Positions 22,576 to 34,532 of a stretch of 64,000 bases of DNA are shown here, piece after piece. Source of the DNA: Bimuria novae-zelandiae CBS 107.79 (lineage: Eukaryota > Ascomycota > Dothideomycetes > Pleosporales > Didymosphaeriaceae). Location of the stretch: the NCBI GenBank assembly GCA_010015655.1, contig ML976680.1, positions 730,485-794,484 of the forward strand, written 5' to 3'. The notes beneath the pieces were generated by a model that did not search any database, was not told where the DNA came from, and saw only the letters and a program-made list of their open reading frames with translations. Position numbers and translations under genes: made by a program. Numbering within the stretch: position 1 is the first letter of the stretch; each line of letters opens with the position of its first letter.

Positions 22576-23001
22576 TGTTAAGGTCCCAAAGAGATAGCTA
22601 ATCCCTAAGGGGCTAAGGTTGGTTCTCGGGCAGGAGTACTGGTAGGACGAGAGAGGGTCGTAGTAATAGCTTGCGCTTGTCACTAGGGCGTTAGTATCGA
22701 AGGCGTGTACAGCACGATCAAATCAACAAGGTTGCTTATTTAGATCCAAACGATAGATTAATAAACAGGTTAAATACAAGTAGAAGAAACTCCTTCTTGC
22801 GTTCCTATATACTTCCTCTGCTCGACATGCTCGAAGCGAGCATAGCGAGCAGATATCTTGGCTCCTGCGCCTGCTCAACTTGCTCGAAGCGAGCATGTCG
22901 AGCAGTCACGTGACCTTCCAGGTAAGCTGCCCCCATTGGTCGCCTGTAGACCATGGGCGCTCTGGAGCCTAGCCAAGTGTCTGTAAGATTAGATCTTAAC
23001 A
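22576..23001 (-). repeat. Solo LTR, related to but distinct from the Gypsy B LTR
   Basis: 426 bp, bounded by tgttaagg and cttaaca (TGTTA...TAACA termini) and a perfect 5-bp duplication ctttt at 22571-22575 and 23002-23006. Read on the minus strand it aligns with the Gypsy B LTR: TGTTA start, ggtcacgtgactgctcga, gctcg..cgagcaagttgagca, agtatataggaac and a similar end. With no internal region it is a recombination remnant. Confidence 0.85.
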
Positions 23002-24327
23002 CTTTTTAGTAATATTTTAAAAGCTATTTATAATAACTTAAAATATATATTAATTTTTAAGGACTACGTAAGAGCTCGAAATAAGTTAAATTTTAAAATT
23101 TATATACTACCTTAAATAATCTAATAGTGTTTTAGCTACTAATTTTGGAGGTCTACGCCGCCGTTTTCGGACGCAAACTTGCCGCTAAACATCCCTACCT
23201 ACTCGCCCCACACGCCAACCAGAGGTTGGCCCTGCGCAGCCCAACGTAACTTTATAGCCTAACGTAACTTTATATAGAGAATCGAAATTAATCTAGTCTT
23301 TTAACAGCGTAGACTTTAATTATATAGGCTAATATACAGTAGAGTTGGTGTAGCAAGTAGGGCAGGATCTACAGTTATCTCTCTAAGAGATAGGACCTAT
23401 CGGGGCTAATTTTATAGGCTCTGTAAGTAGGCGTCTTTGTACGTTTTTGCAGCCTTTCGAGCAACCTTTTAAGCCTTAAGCTCTATATATTAATTAATTA
23501 CTTATCGCGCTGCTTTGACGGTCACTACACTACCTTTTTATACTAGCTTTTTATCTTTAATCTACCTTTTTTAGCGTTGTTAAGCTGCTACGGTAATATC
23601 TATAAAGTCGCGCTGGGCTAGCGCGAGACTATCGATTAGCAATTGCGAGCTTTCTAGGAATTTTGTAAGCCTCCTGCTTAATATATTGCTTCTCTCTAGG
23701 GCGCGCGACATTTTTTGATGCTGCCGCTGATATGCTGTAGGTGTATTGGCGATAGGGCTCGAACTAATAGCAGATAGAACTAATAGGAATGGCGTCCGGA
23801 TAGGTGCTAGCAGCTTCATGTAAACAAGCTCTAGATTAAATAGAAAGATCCTAGCTTTCTCCCAGGCGCTTAGGATTATGCTGCGCTTAAATATATCCAT
23901 CCTAATCCCATGGATCGCATGTAGAAATTCGACTTTGTTAAAGTCTATATAGCCAGTTCGGGTGGCCATCTCTATAGCCTTTTTGTAATTCTGCTTTAAT
24001 GGCTAAAAACAGACGACGTCTAGAGGCTACAGATAATATAATAAATATGGCAATAGTAAGAAGGGGAGTATCTTATAATCATCGCAGAACTATATAAACT
24101 TAATAGTAAGGTGGCTACTAAATCTATTAAATATAAGTAATTACTATGCGCCTTTCTAGCGCGCGCGCGTTTGTATTTTAAAGAACTTTAGCTACTTTAT
24201 TAAGATAAAGTTATTAGCGTATCCTAATATTAATATAGCGATTATATAGCTATTAGGCAGCGCCGTATTTATATACTAGTAATAAAGGTAATTAACGGCC
24301 TATACAACAAGCATGGGTTCGAGCACC

Positions 24328-24750
24328 TGTTAGGATCTGTATTTAGCATCACCAGGCTAACATTCTGAGACGGCCAAGGTCTTATGGGAGCCAATGGTGG
24401 CACAGCAATGGGCAGGTCACGTGACTGCTCGAAGCGCTTGAAGCGAGCAAGTTAAGCATATATAGAAAGCCAAGGCTGCGCTTAACATGCTCGAAGCGAG
24501 CAAGTTGAGCATGCTAAGTATATAGGAACATAAGGATAGACTCTTCTACCTTATATTTAACTTATTTATTAATTTATCGTTTAGATTTACTTAGGCTCTT
24601 GTTAATTTAATTATAACGTACCTTACTTTAATACTAACACCCTATTAATAAGCGTAAGCTATTAATACACTCTTTCTTATTTTAATATTGCTCCTGCTAG
24701 AGAACTAACCTTAACCCTATTTCGGACTAGCTACCCGTAGGGACTTAATA
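24328..24750 (+). repeat. 5' LTR of Gypsy B
   Basis: 423 bp, same length as the 3' copy. It contains CACGTG (24418-24423), clustered inverted repeats built on gctcgaagcgagc, and a TATA-like agtatataggaac near 24516, a likely promoter layout. Confidence 0.9.
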
Positions 24751-24759
24751 TCTTGAACA

Positions 24760-27700
24760 CCCCTAATATAAGCGAATACGAGACCCTTTCTAATGCACTA
24801 GATATTATTCTAAGAAACACTCTAGATAATAATAATAACGATGCTACTATTACCTATATTAAGGGAAGCCTTTACGCCAAACCTAATCTCTTTTATAGAG
24901 ACTATAAATATACAGAACTATAGATCTTATAGCTTAACCTCTACTTCCACGGAACGAAGAAGGAATAGAATAAAGCTAATAAGACTATTTTTGTGGCATC
25001 CTATATAAAAGGACCAGCCCTTGCATAGATTCGACCGTATCTTAACTAATACCTAGCTAAGGAGAACTCGGAAGGAGATGCTATTAATAAAATTATAAAA
25101 GACTACAACAAGTTCTATAAGAAAGTTAAATAGTACTTTAGAGTAGCTAATTAGGAGGCTATTACTAAAAGAGCTATCTAGTAACTTAAGCAAGTCCGCT
25201 TAGCTGCTAAATACGACTCTAAATTCCGCAGGCACGCTAATTAAATCTATTAAAATAAAGTAACTTTTATAACTATATACCGTTAAGGACTTAAGCCTAA
25301 CTTACGCGAAGAACTACTGCGTAGCGGAGCAAAGATAGATACACTAGAAGCACTATTAAAGGAAGCTATTAAGATTAATAAGGAATAGTACGAACTAAAA
25401 TGCGATATATAATAGAACTAGTTAGGACGATAAGGCTATAGACCACCCTTAAGCTACGACAATTATCGCAATCAATAAACTTCTAGGCCGAGACAAGACA
25501 ACTACGGACCTTAGCCAATAGAAGGAATCTAGTACTATAACCAAATTAATATAATTAGAAAAGGAACAGGAAAGTCTCTAGGCTATCGCAAGAAGCCTAA
25601 CCAAAGACGTATCTCAGATGGAACCCGACGACAATAGGGGACCGAGACACGTACTTGTTTTACGTGTGGCAAACTAGGCTACATAGCTAGGAACTGCAGA
25701 TCTAAGAATAAGGTTATTAAATAGTTAAACGTACTAACTGTCAAGGACGCGGACGCGACTAACGAAGAATAGTAAGTTATTAGTACTATTAAATAACTTA
25801 ATAACTAAAATAGGGACTTGGAGCGAACGGACTCGCCTGACTCTTAGCTATACGAGGATGTAGAAGAAGGATTAGAGGTAGAGCAAGAGGAACTAAAGAA
25901 ACGCGCCCCTACACTGTATCTAAATATAAGAAGACTTACAGATAAGGAAGAATATAATATATTCTAATTCTTAGATTAATATTAACCGCGTAAAACTAAT
26001 TTTAGATTTATAGTAACTAAGCTAAATGCGATACGCACTAAACTAATTAGCCTAGTAATATAAGAATTTATAGACTACGGTTATAAACACTAGGACCTAA
26101 AGAAGAAATACCCTATTAAGAATCTTAGCTACAAACTAATATACGACCTAGACCACCAAAATCCTAATTACGGAATCCTTAGATAGAGATTCTATACCGC
26201 TAACGCATGCAATACGCATCTTTACGCTAAATAGTATAGATACTTCCCACGACCGCAGAAACGATGTAGATAGGAATAGTTTAATTACCTAATCGCCAAA
26301 TGCAACGCGCACCTATAGGATAAAAGAGAAGTAAAATACTTCTTATATCTTAGTAAAACCTAGAAACTTACTTATACTATGTTAATTAATAATAAATGCA
26401 TGTTAAAGATTTGGCAGACATACTTACACCCAGACTATATAACGCATTGATAGGATAAAGCACTTTTTAGATTTAGATCTAGTGACTATCACGGAGAACT
26501 AGTGCGCATGGACTAATAAGAAGGAAGGAGCTACGGTGAAGCAACCCGAATAATAGCACGATACTGCCAACCACGGGATAAGAACGGCAATCTTTAGCCT
26601 ACTAAGCTATCCACTAAGGAAGTGTCTTTTTTAGACCTAAGCTCAAGCGAGAAGACGCCTTTAAGGAATTAAATGCTATAAATAGTTAAGTATTAATTAA
26701 GCTACTAATACGGCTTAATAGAACATGGATAAAGGCTATGCTAGATTCAGGAGCCTAACAAAGCTATATCTCTTAAAAGGCACTTATTAGAGCGGGACTC
26801 TATAAGCGCAAGAAAGAGGATGCTTATATTATTTATATCGCGAATAGATACCTAATGCCAGGCACGCTACGAATTAAGTATAAAGTCAAAACGACACTTA
26901 AGATCTATAGACACAAGGAAACGATTACCCTCGACGTTCTTAAGAAAGCTAGTCACGATGTGATACTAAGACTACCCTAGTTAAGGAAGCACAACCCTAT
27001 AATTAACTAGGGAAGGAGAACGCTATCCTTTAAGCGCTATAACTATATATTATAAGCAATGCCTACGCATTAGTAAAGTTTAATAGTAAATAAAAAAGCT
27101 ATTAATAACATAGTCTCGCAAATAAGATTCAAGATTAAATCACCCTTAGCAGACGCTAGTAGGAACCACTAGGTCATAGAGCGCAAGGCAGTGGACAAGC
27201 CAATTCCCGCAAAGGAAAGAGAGCAACGCACAACCCACGGAATCCCCGAATAGTTTATAGAATAGAGCTATCTGTTTCAAGAAGAGGAAGGAAAAGTAAA
27301 CCTACCTAAGCACTAACCCTAGGATTACAAGATTAACTTAGAAGAAGGGAAGACGCCACCCTTTAGACCACTATACGCGAAATTAGGTAAAGAACTCTAA
27401 GAAGAAAAGGAATTTATTAAGAAGAATTTAGCAAAAGAATATATACGACTATTAAAGTTACTAGCGGCAAGCCTATTTATGTTTATACCTAAAAAGAGCG
27501 GCGAATTGCGACCCTACGTAGACTACTAAAAACTTAATAACATAACGATTAAGAACTGATACCCGTTACTAAACATTAGAGAACTACGAGACAGGCTAGC
27601 ACGAGTAAAGATGTTTACCTTACTAGACCTACGCGATGGATACCACCTTATATAAATTAAGGAAGGTAAAGAATAGAAAATAGCATTTAGATCTAGATAT

Positions 27701-30050
27701 AGACTATTTAAGTACACTATTATGCTATTTAGACTTATAAACGCACTGGCTACATTCCAGGCGCTTATTAATAACGTCTTATAACACTACCTTAACATCT
27801 TTATTATTACATACATAGATAACATTCTAATCTACTTAGAAAACATAAACGACCACGTGGAACATGTTAAGATAGTACTTAAGAAACTTAATAAGTTACA
27901 CCTATAACTTAAATTAGAAAAGTGTAAGTTCTTCTAAATAGAACTTAAATTCCTTAGACATGTTGTTAACACTAAAGGAATTAAGGTAAGCCTAGACAAA
28001 ATTAAATGTGTTAAAGACTAGCTACGACCACAATTAGCCAAGAATATCTAGGAATTCTTAGGATTCTGTAGATTTAATTAATAATTCATTAAGGATTACG
28101 CAAGGATCACAATACCGCTTATAAACCTTACTAAGAAGGACGTACCCTTTAAATAGATAATAGAATGCGAAGAAGCATTCTAGGCACTATGGCAAGCATG
28201 TATTAGTCCACCAGTACTAATGCACTTCCAAGACAATAAACCACTAAGGATCGAAACGAACGCAAGCGACTTAGCACTAAGAGCATATGCAAAGCAAGAA
28301 AAGGATAGGCATTAGCATCTAATCGCCTACTACTTATGTAAACTTAATGACGCGGAATCACGATACGACATACACGACAAAGAACTATACGTAATTATTA
28401 GAGCATTAAAGTATTAAAGGATCTACGCACATAGTTGCTTAGATCTTATAATCTTTATAGACTACAAGAATCTCTTATGATTCACGATAACTAAGGAATT
28501 AACACCACGTTAAGCGAGATAGTTAGAAATAATAGGGCAGTACAAATTCAAGATTGTGTACACCCCAGGCAAGGAAAACGGACAAGTAGACGCCTTAAGC
28601 AGGCGTAGCGATTTTATAGAAGATAAGATTAAAACCTATTCTGCTATTCTACGGCAAAATAAAGACGGATCCCTTAAACTAATAGCGGAACTTAATTAAA
28701 TCCTCGTAACAACACAAGAGGTACCCGTAAAATAACAGACTAAAATTATCTAATAATACCACGACGACCCTGCGTACGGACACCCAGGAATTAAGAAAAT
28801 AATAGAACTTATCTAGCGCAATTACAGCTTTAAAGGAATTAAAGAAGTAGTAACCTAGTATATCCGCAAATGCGCAGAATGCCAACGAAACAAGCACGTA
28901 ACATATCTTAAGTACGGCGAGATGTAAGCGATCCAGATACTAACAGCACTATGGGAAGATATCGCTATAGACTTTATAACAGGACTACCTGGATTAAAGG
29001 ACCCAGCAACAGGAATAAAGTACAATTCTATATTAGTAATTGTTTATTAATTTACTAAATACGTAGAACTGCTACTATGCTAAAAGATAACTATAGCTAA
29101 AGAACTCGCATTCCTTATCCTGGACTGCCTTATACGACACCATGGCATACTAAAGACAATTATTAGCGATTGAGACAAGCTCTTTATCTTAAATTACTAG
29201 ACAACGCTTATGGCACTTATTGGAACAAAACGGAAGCTATTAACAGCTTATTATCCACAGACGGATGGACAAACAGAACGTACGAATCAGACGATTGAAA
29301 CGTACCTACGCATCTACTGCAACAACCAGAAAAATAACTAGATTTCCCTATTACCTATGGCACAATTAGCATATAATAATAGGATATTAGTAGTAACGGG
29401 ATACACGCTATTCTATGCAAACCACGAAAGACATCTATATCTCTTTAATTAAACGTTTCCTACGACTATTAAAACGGAAGAAGCTATTAGTTTAGCAGAA
29501 AAAATAAAAAAGACGCACGAATAACTCTAAGAGAATCTTAAAAAAGCTTAATAGCAAGCTATTTCCTACACAAATTAAAAACGAAAAACGGCACCTTAGC
29601 TAAAGAAGGGGGATAAAGCATATTTGCTTATAAAGAATCTTTGAACTTAGAAGAAGAAACACAAGAAACTAGATTATATTAAGGTTAGACTATTTTTCAT
29701 TTCCGAGCAAATATCACTGGTCAACTATAGATTAGAACTACCACTAGACGCTAAGATACACCTAGTATTTTATATAGACCGATTAGAACTAGCCGACCTA
29801 GAGACACCAGTCGAAACCACCTTCTATCACTAACCAGAGGAAGAAAACGAATTTAAAGTTAAATAAATACTATAACACACGGATTAGCCACGCACATATC
29901 TTATTAAATAGAAAGGATACTTATACAGTAAGAATATATAAAAACCTAAGGAAAACTTAGCAAACTGCAAATAATTACTCTACTAATACTATAAGAATAT
30001 ACCTAAGAGCCGCTCGCGATTGTAGGCAAGGTACTAGAGTAATTATCTAA
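24760..30050 (+). pseudogene. gag-pol of Gypsy B, destroyed by RIP
   Basis: Gag runs about 24760-25770 and ends with a zinc knuckle reading CFTCGKLGYIARNC near 25655, where the usual His is Tyr (a C-to-T change). Protease lies near 26730 (MLDSGA), reverse transcriptase about 27350-28100 (YIDNILIY near 27812, YIDD changed to YIDN), RNase H near 28250 (IETNASDLALRAYA), integrase from about 28770 (HPGIKK ... CAECQRNK) with the core near 28965 (IAIDFITGLPG) and PQTDGQTERTNQ near 29255, and a C-terminal chromodomain near 29880-29990. Stops occur throughout, so no active protein is possible. Confidence 0.88.
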
Positions 30051-30059
30051 TAACTCTAG

Positions 30060-30600
30060 TGTTAACCACATTAGAGGAGAGAAGCTAATAGTAGCCGCTA
30101 TAATAGGATAGTCCTCTAACGCAGCCTCTGCTTCTAACTCTCTAGTAGTATCTATTTTAGACATAAGGCATTACGCCTTCTTCTTAGCACGCTCTTTAGC
30201 CTGCTATAATATTTTTTTATTTTATAAAAGTTAGATTAACACTTTTACTAATAATTTCTTATCTACATCCACCTTCTTTTTATACTTATTATAAGTCTTG
30301 TCTAACGATGCCTATAATAAGTTTACGTAAGGCTTTTACGCACGGATGCACTTAGAACACTTTAGATAAGCGTTAGGATTAGATAATAGTATAATAATGC
30401 ACTTAGAGCTAGAAAGTAAGTAATAATTACAAAAGATAGGATAGACAACACTATTATAGTAAGTTTTAATACTAAGATAGATAGCGCGGGCTTTAGCGGA
30501 AGATATTATAGAAAAGCGTACTAAGAAGCAGGGCAACCGAACTTTATCTATTTAATAAGATAGATTATGTAATTTAAGGACGAATCGTCGGAGAGAGGGG
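30060..30600 (-). pseudogene. Antisense open frame between pol and 3' LTR of Gypsy B
   Basis: On the minus strand, with a few stops, a frame reads from a serine/alkyl-rich part (30536-30336, FSIISSAKARAIYLS), through a Cys-x2-Cys unit (LKCSKCIRA) and a lysine-rich helix (DKTYNKYKKKVDVDKKLL near 30250) to an acidic end (TTRELEAEAALEDYP near 30130). This is opposite to gag-pol. It resembles small Cys/Lys-rich proteins that I have seen near fungal transposons, but no function can be assigned. Confidence 0.45.
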
Positions 30601-30604
30601 ATAA

Positions 30605-31027
30605 TGTTAGGATCTGTATTTAGCATCACTAAGCTAACATTCTGAGACGGCTAAGGTCTTATGGGAGCCAATAGTGGCACAGCAATGGGCAGGTTACGTG
30701 ACTGCTCGAAGCGCTCGAAGCGAGCAAGTTAAGCATATGCAGAAAGCCAAGGCTGCGCTCGACATGCTTAAAGCGAGCAAGTCGAGCATGCTAAGTATAT
30801 AGGAACATAAGGATGGACTCTTCCACCTTGTGTTTAACCTGTTTATTAATTTATTATTTGGATTCACTTAGGCTCTTGTTAATTTAATTATAACGCACCT
30901 TACTTTAATACTAACACCCTATTAATAAGCGCGAGCTATTAATACACCCTTTCCCGTTTTGATATCGCTCCTACTAGAGAACCAACCTTAACCCTATTTC
31001 GGACTAGCTACCCGTAGGGACTTAACA
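30605..31027 (+). repeat. 3' LTR of Gypsy B
   Basis: 423 bp. It starts tgttaggatctg and ends gggacttaaca, followed by gcacc at 31028-31032. Relative to the 5' copy it shows only C/T and G/A differences over most of its length, for example ttacgtg against tcacgtg. Confidence 0.9.
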
Positions 31028-31797
31028 GCACCTCTCTATTACTAAAAATTAATTTAATACTCGTAATATAATCGCGCGACGTCTCTAACGCAGAGATATA
31101 AGAATAATTAAACTCTATAGTAATAATCTATTAATTACTACTAACGCCTATGCGGAAGCCGGTTTCGTCTATATTATAGGTGTCTAATAGGGTGACGCCG
31201 TAGGTGTATATCACCTTTTTAAGCTTAATAAAATAATAGCTATAAGCTTTAAACGTCGCTATTGCTATATAATTAATATGCTGCGACTTCTACTTCATGC
31301 GGCGATAGTCTGGATTTCTTAATAGCCATCGCGATAGCTAGTCCTTACTAAGTAGGGGAGCTTTGCCATCGGGGTGCGCGCAATTAAGGATATATTAAGT
31401 AGTACCTTTTAACTACGGTATAAGGTATAGCATGCTAATAGTGTCGCAGCGACGTATATATGACTTTAGCGCTTTATCCTGGGTCTCTAAGAGTCGTAGA
31501 TTCGTGCCGCTGCGGTCATGGCGGCTAATCTGGCCTCCAGCGCGCGCTCGAAGTCGCGAAACAGGCACGCTCCATTCGCGTGCTGCAGCTGCAAAATTAG
31601 GTATTTCTAAGCTAGAAAAACTAGAGAGATAATTAGAGATACGCTACTTAATTTTATAGCTTTCGCTATAATATTTAGGCATAGTTATAGGTTATTTATT
31701 AAGAAAATAGAAAAATCCGCGATAAAAAGTTACGTTAGGCTGCGAAGTTACGTTAGGCTGCGCAGGGCCAACCTCCGGTTGGCGTGTGGGGCGAGTA

Positions 31798-32396
31798 CTC
31801 CTGCGCCGGATGGCTCGAGCGCACGTGCTGTCCGGATTACCCACTTCAGCTAGCGTAGGCGCGCTGCTACGCCAACTTCGAGGAAGCTTAGCCCGTGCGT
31901 ACAGCAGAGCTCTCAGTACGCTTGTACAATTCAACAGCGCCCAGGTCACGTCCTACGTTCCAAAACATCACGCACTCTCCTCTCCCTCGCACGGATACCC
32001 TCATCACCATCACCATAGCACTCCCGTCCGGGCTCTCGTCCAAGCGGCGGATTGCGGCACCCCTGCTGCCAGGAACGCGGGCGTGGGGCACAACTCTGGA
32101 CACCTCTCGCTATTCTTGACCCCAGCAGCATGCTGACCCAAGGCGAGGCCGCCCTATCGGCGGCGTACTTAAAGCGGTTTCCTCGCCCTTCACAGAACCA
32201 CCAACAAGGACCCCCTCTTCTCTTTCGCTTATAGCTGCCCTACCTATCATCCCATCCGCCCAGGCACCCCTCCTTCCACCGAGTTCTACCCGCACCCACG
32301 CAACATGCGACGCCGTCTACCCATCGACGATTTCCTCCGACGAGAGCGAATATAATGAGTCTAATGCCGACGGCAGTGTCACCTCAGACACTGACC
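31798..32396. other. Non-coding GC-balanced stretch at the right border of the island
   Basis: Base composition switches abruptly here from AT-rich to balanced. Short overlapping frames on both strands have biased composition and no recognisable motif. It includes the 3' flank of the minus-strand orphan gene ending at 32397. Confidence 0.4.
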
Positions 32397-33770
32397 TCAC
32401 AGTCGACGAAACGTGCAATAACGAGGATGGCAAGCAAGGTGAAGAGGTAGAGTATCTTCTAGATCCGATGTCGGACGCTTGAGTGTTGAAAAAAGTACAC
32501 CATCTTTGAATTGCTGTGAGCGTAACATGCCCGTGGTCGCCCACGCAGCATATATTCGAAGGTGCTTTGGGCAGAGCGCATCTTGCTGCTCTCCGTATTT
32601 GACTGCTATTTCAACGTCCTCTATTATGTGGGTCTGCTGCATACGCTCTATGGCGGAAAGGAACCTAGGAGACATTGTGTCGGAGCAGGCGCAGATGTGA
32701 CTGTTTTCCGGGTTTGAGTCGTGCCTTCTTTTGGGTGGTCGAGAATGCCCCCTTTGCGTGCTTTGCCGAACCCGTCCCATCCGCGGAACAGGCACCACGT
32801 ACGGCTGTCCATGCTCTAAGCAAAGTCTGCTCGATGTTTGCAGCCGAACTCTAGGGGTGTCGGATTCCGACAGGACAGTTGTTTCTGGAGAGATGGTAGG
32901 CGAAGAGAGCAGCAGGGCTGTAAAGTCGTGCGGCTCGGGAGCGTCAGCCAGGATTTGTGGTGGCGCCGCTCCCGGAGAGAGAAGCGGCGTGGAGGAAGTG
33001 CTTCCATCCAATGCCCGGTCATCGGATGATATAGGTGGAGAAGGCGAGATGAGATCGTCACCTAGAGCATCCTCAGGCGCGATTGTAGCTGAGATAGACG
33101 TCATATCGTCCCTTGCGGAACTTTGGAGCGACCCGGGTTGGTTCGTTGAGCATGTCTCGCCCGTTCGCCCCACCGGCTGAGGCTGGCTTACGGCTTCTTT
33201 TGACACTATCAGTCCGTATCGATCGAAAACATAGCCAGCCGGCAGGTCCGTGTCGGAGACGCGTTTGTACGGAAGAGTGAATCCCTTGCTACCCCTCTTT
33301 GTAAATGCGTCTTGTTCCAACCATAGTTTGAGATGTTCAAGGTCGATCAACTCAATGTGATTCACAGAAACGCGCAGGGAGCGCCCATTGGCAATCCTTC
33401 TCAACAGTAGCTGGTTCAACTTTACCGAAGCCTCCTCCCAGTTAGGATTGCGAGACGCGGCAGTACCAAGTACTTTACAAAATTTCCAACCCATAGAAGC
33501 CCATCCGTAGTGCCGAACCTTCTCACCATCCCAATATCCGCTCACTTTGATGAGAGGAGCAAGGCACCCCTTCTTCAAATTGGCACCAGGAACACCAAAA
33601 TCGTGATTCCACCCACACGACCGTGTGGGGGGTTCCTGTAGTATGAAATTGTTCGCCTGAACAAGCTGATTACTAGAATCACGTTCTTTATCCGCAAAAA
33701 GCTGGCGCTGTTGCGATAAAGAGACCAAAAGCCAAGATGCAGAGTTTTCGCTCTGCCAAGACTTGGTCAA
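32397..33770 (-). CDS. Orphan protein of unknown function (main exon)
   Basis: A 457-residue open frame with ordinary base composition and no stop. It shows three parts: an N-terminal globular region rich in Trp and Tyr (VSGYWDGEKVRHYGWASMGW around residues 93-112), a long Ser/Pro-rich linker (about 205-320), and a basic stretch followed by a C-terminal part with RMQQTHI and AVKYGEQQDALCPKHLR. I do not recognise the family. The first 62 residues may not be coding: the sequence ctggtgccaatttgaag encoding GANLK here recurs exactly at the end of the exon at 34194-34532, and splicing between the two copies would join them in frame. It could also be cargo of an unrecognised mobile unit, given its position beside the island. 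Confidence 0.5.
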   Translation of the reverse strand: MTKSWQSENSASWLLVSLSQQRQLFADKERDSSNQLVQANNFILQEPPTRSCGWNHDFGVPGANLKKGCLAPLIKVSGYWDGEKVRHYGWASMGWKFCKVLGTAASRNPNWEEASVKLNQLLLRRIANGRSLRVSVNHIELIDLEHLKLWLEQDAFTKRGSKGFTLPYKRVSDTDLPAGYVFDRYGLIVSKEAVSQPQPVGRTGETCSTNQPGSLQSSARDDMTSISATIAPEDALGDDLISPSPPISSDDRALDGSTSSTPLLSPGAAPPQILADAPEPHDFTALLLSSPTISPETTVLSESDTPRVRLQTSSRLCLEHGQPYVVPVPRMGRVRQSTQRGHSRPPKRRHDSNPENSHICACSDTMSPRFLSAIERMQQTHIIEDVEIAVKYGEQQDALCPKHLRIYAAWATTGMLRSQQFKDGVLFSTLKRPTSDLEDTLPLHLACHPRYCTFRRL

Positions 33771-34193
33771 AACCTTTCACCCAAACTAAGTACCGCTCAG
33801 GCGACTACTACTACTTGTTCAAGCTTGAGGTTTTCCCCTACGAGGTTTTTACTCAAGGTACAAGGCAGCTTGCTAACTCGTACGAGGTCCTACTTCGTAC
33901 GAGGTAGGGGGAGGAAGACAGTACGGGAGCAGAGCTACAAGGGCGAGGGAGAGAGGGGCAGAACAACAACACCCTCACAGATGAGGGCCGGCTACTATAG
34001 GTATCTAGGTGCCTGTAGTAGCAGGTAGACCTATTAAAGGGAGGATGGGCTATGTACAACAAGGCTACTCTGATGGTAGCCAGCCGGCAGGCACGAAATG
34101 CTTTCTGTAAATACAGCTTAGCACGTCCCCATGCCCCACGGGAGGCTAGAACGTTACGTTCCTGGACGTTAATCAATACTACTACTACTACTA

Positions 34194-34532
34194 CTTCAAA
34201 TTGGCACCAGAATAAGCTATGCCCGTAAAGCGCTCCCACTTTTTAGCATCTGTTTCGCTGCTCTTCGACCAACGAACCTTTGCCGCCTTGTATTGGGCGC
34301 ACTCCATAAGCATGACCTCCTCCATGCACGCAAAAAGCCACTCCATCTCCGTTTGCTGCTCGAGGAGCTTGTCGCGCATGTCCACGCATGCTCGGAACTT
34401 GTCGCTTTCATTGTTGATCGCGCGGAGAGTCTCTTGGAATGCTTGGACTTTCGCGGAGGCAGAATCGGAATCGAGGTCATTAGGAATTGTTAGCCCTAGC
34501 AACATTGTGGCTAAACAGCTACCCCTTTGCAA
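34194..34532 (-). CDS. Small coiled-coil protein or upstream exon of the orphan gene
   Basis: The minus-strand frame encodes 113 residues from MQRGSCLATMLLGL. The middle is acidic/basic heptad-like (MRDKLLEQQTEMEWLFACME), suggesting a coiled coil. The frame ends GIAYSGANLK, followed by TAG codons in a (tag)n run where a splice donor (gtagta) also fits. The last 17 bases repeat exactly at 33573-33589, inside the main orphan exon and 621 bp away. I infer that this is its 5' exon, but it could stand alone. Confidence 0.45.

Larger units (their letters stand above)
24328..31027 (+). mobile_element. Gypsy element B: chromodomain LTR retrotransposon, RIP-degraded
   Basis: 6700 bp with two 423-bp LTRs (24328-24750, 30605-31027), TGTTA...TAACA-type ends and a perfect duplication gcacc at 24323-24327 and 31028-31032. 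A purine tract (ggagagaggggataa) ends at 30604. It inserted into the transposase of the pogo-like element at 23202-31795. Internal order: Gag with zinc knuckle, protease, RT/RNase H, integrase, chromodomain, then a minus-strand frame before the 3' LTR. All frames are broken by stops. Confidence 0.92.
23202..31795 (-). mobile_element. Pogo/Fot-like DNA transposon split by Gypsy element B
   Basis: Terminal inverted repeats begin ctcgccccacacgccaacc and run on through a hairpin (ccaacc..ggttgg) and a repeated aacgtaact motif. TA duplications are at 23200-23201 and 31796-31797. Without Gypsy B the element is about 1.9 kb. The transposase lies on the minus strand: its N-terminal part is right of Gypsy B (about 31700-31033, ending near an NIDETGFRIGV block) and its C-terminal part is left (about 24322-23580, with an RFSSHLTI block and QPLKQNYKKAIEMATRTGYI). 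Stops interrupt both. The AsnArgPhe in place of the usual AspGlyPhe at the second catalytic position is a G-to-A change. Confidence 0.88.

Noticed and set aside
6043..31795. Island as a Starship-type giant element
   Set aside because: No tyrosine-recombinase (captain) gene or cargo set is visible; the whole block is explained by nested LTR and DNA transposons.
31786..32136. 116-residue plus-strand frame with a His-rich patch
   Set aside because: Overlaps equally long frames on both strands, begins inside the transposon end, and has no recognisable domain or splice support.
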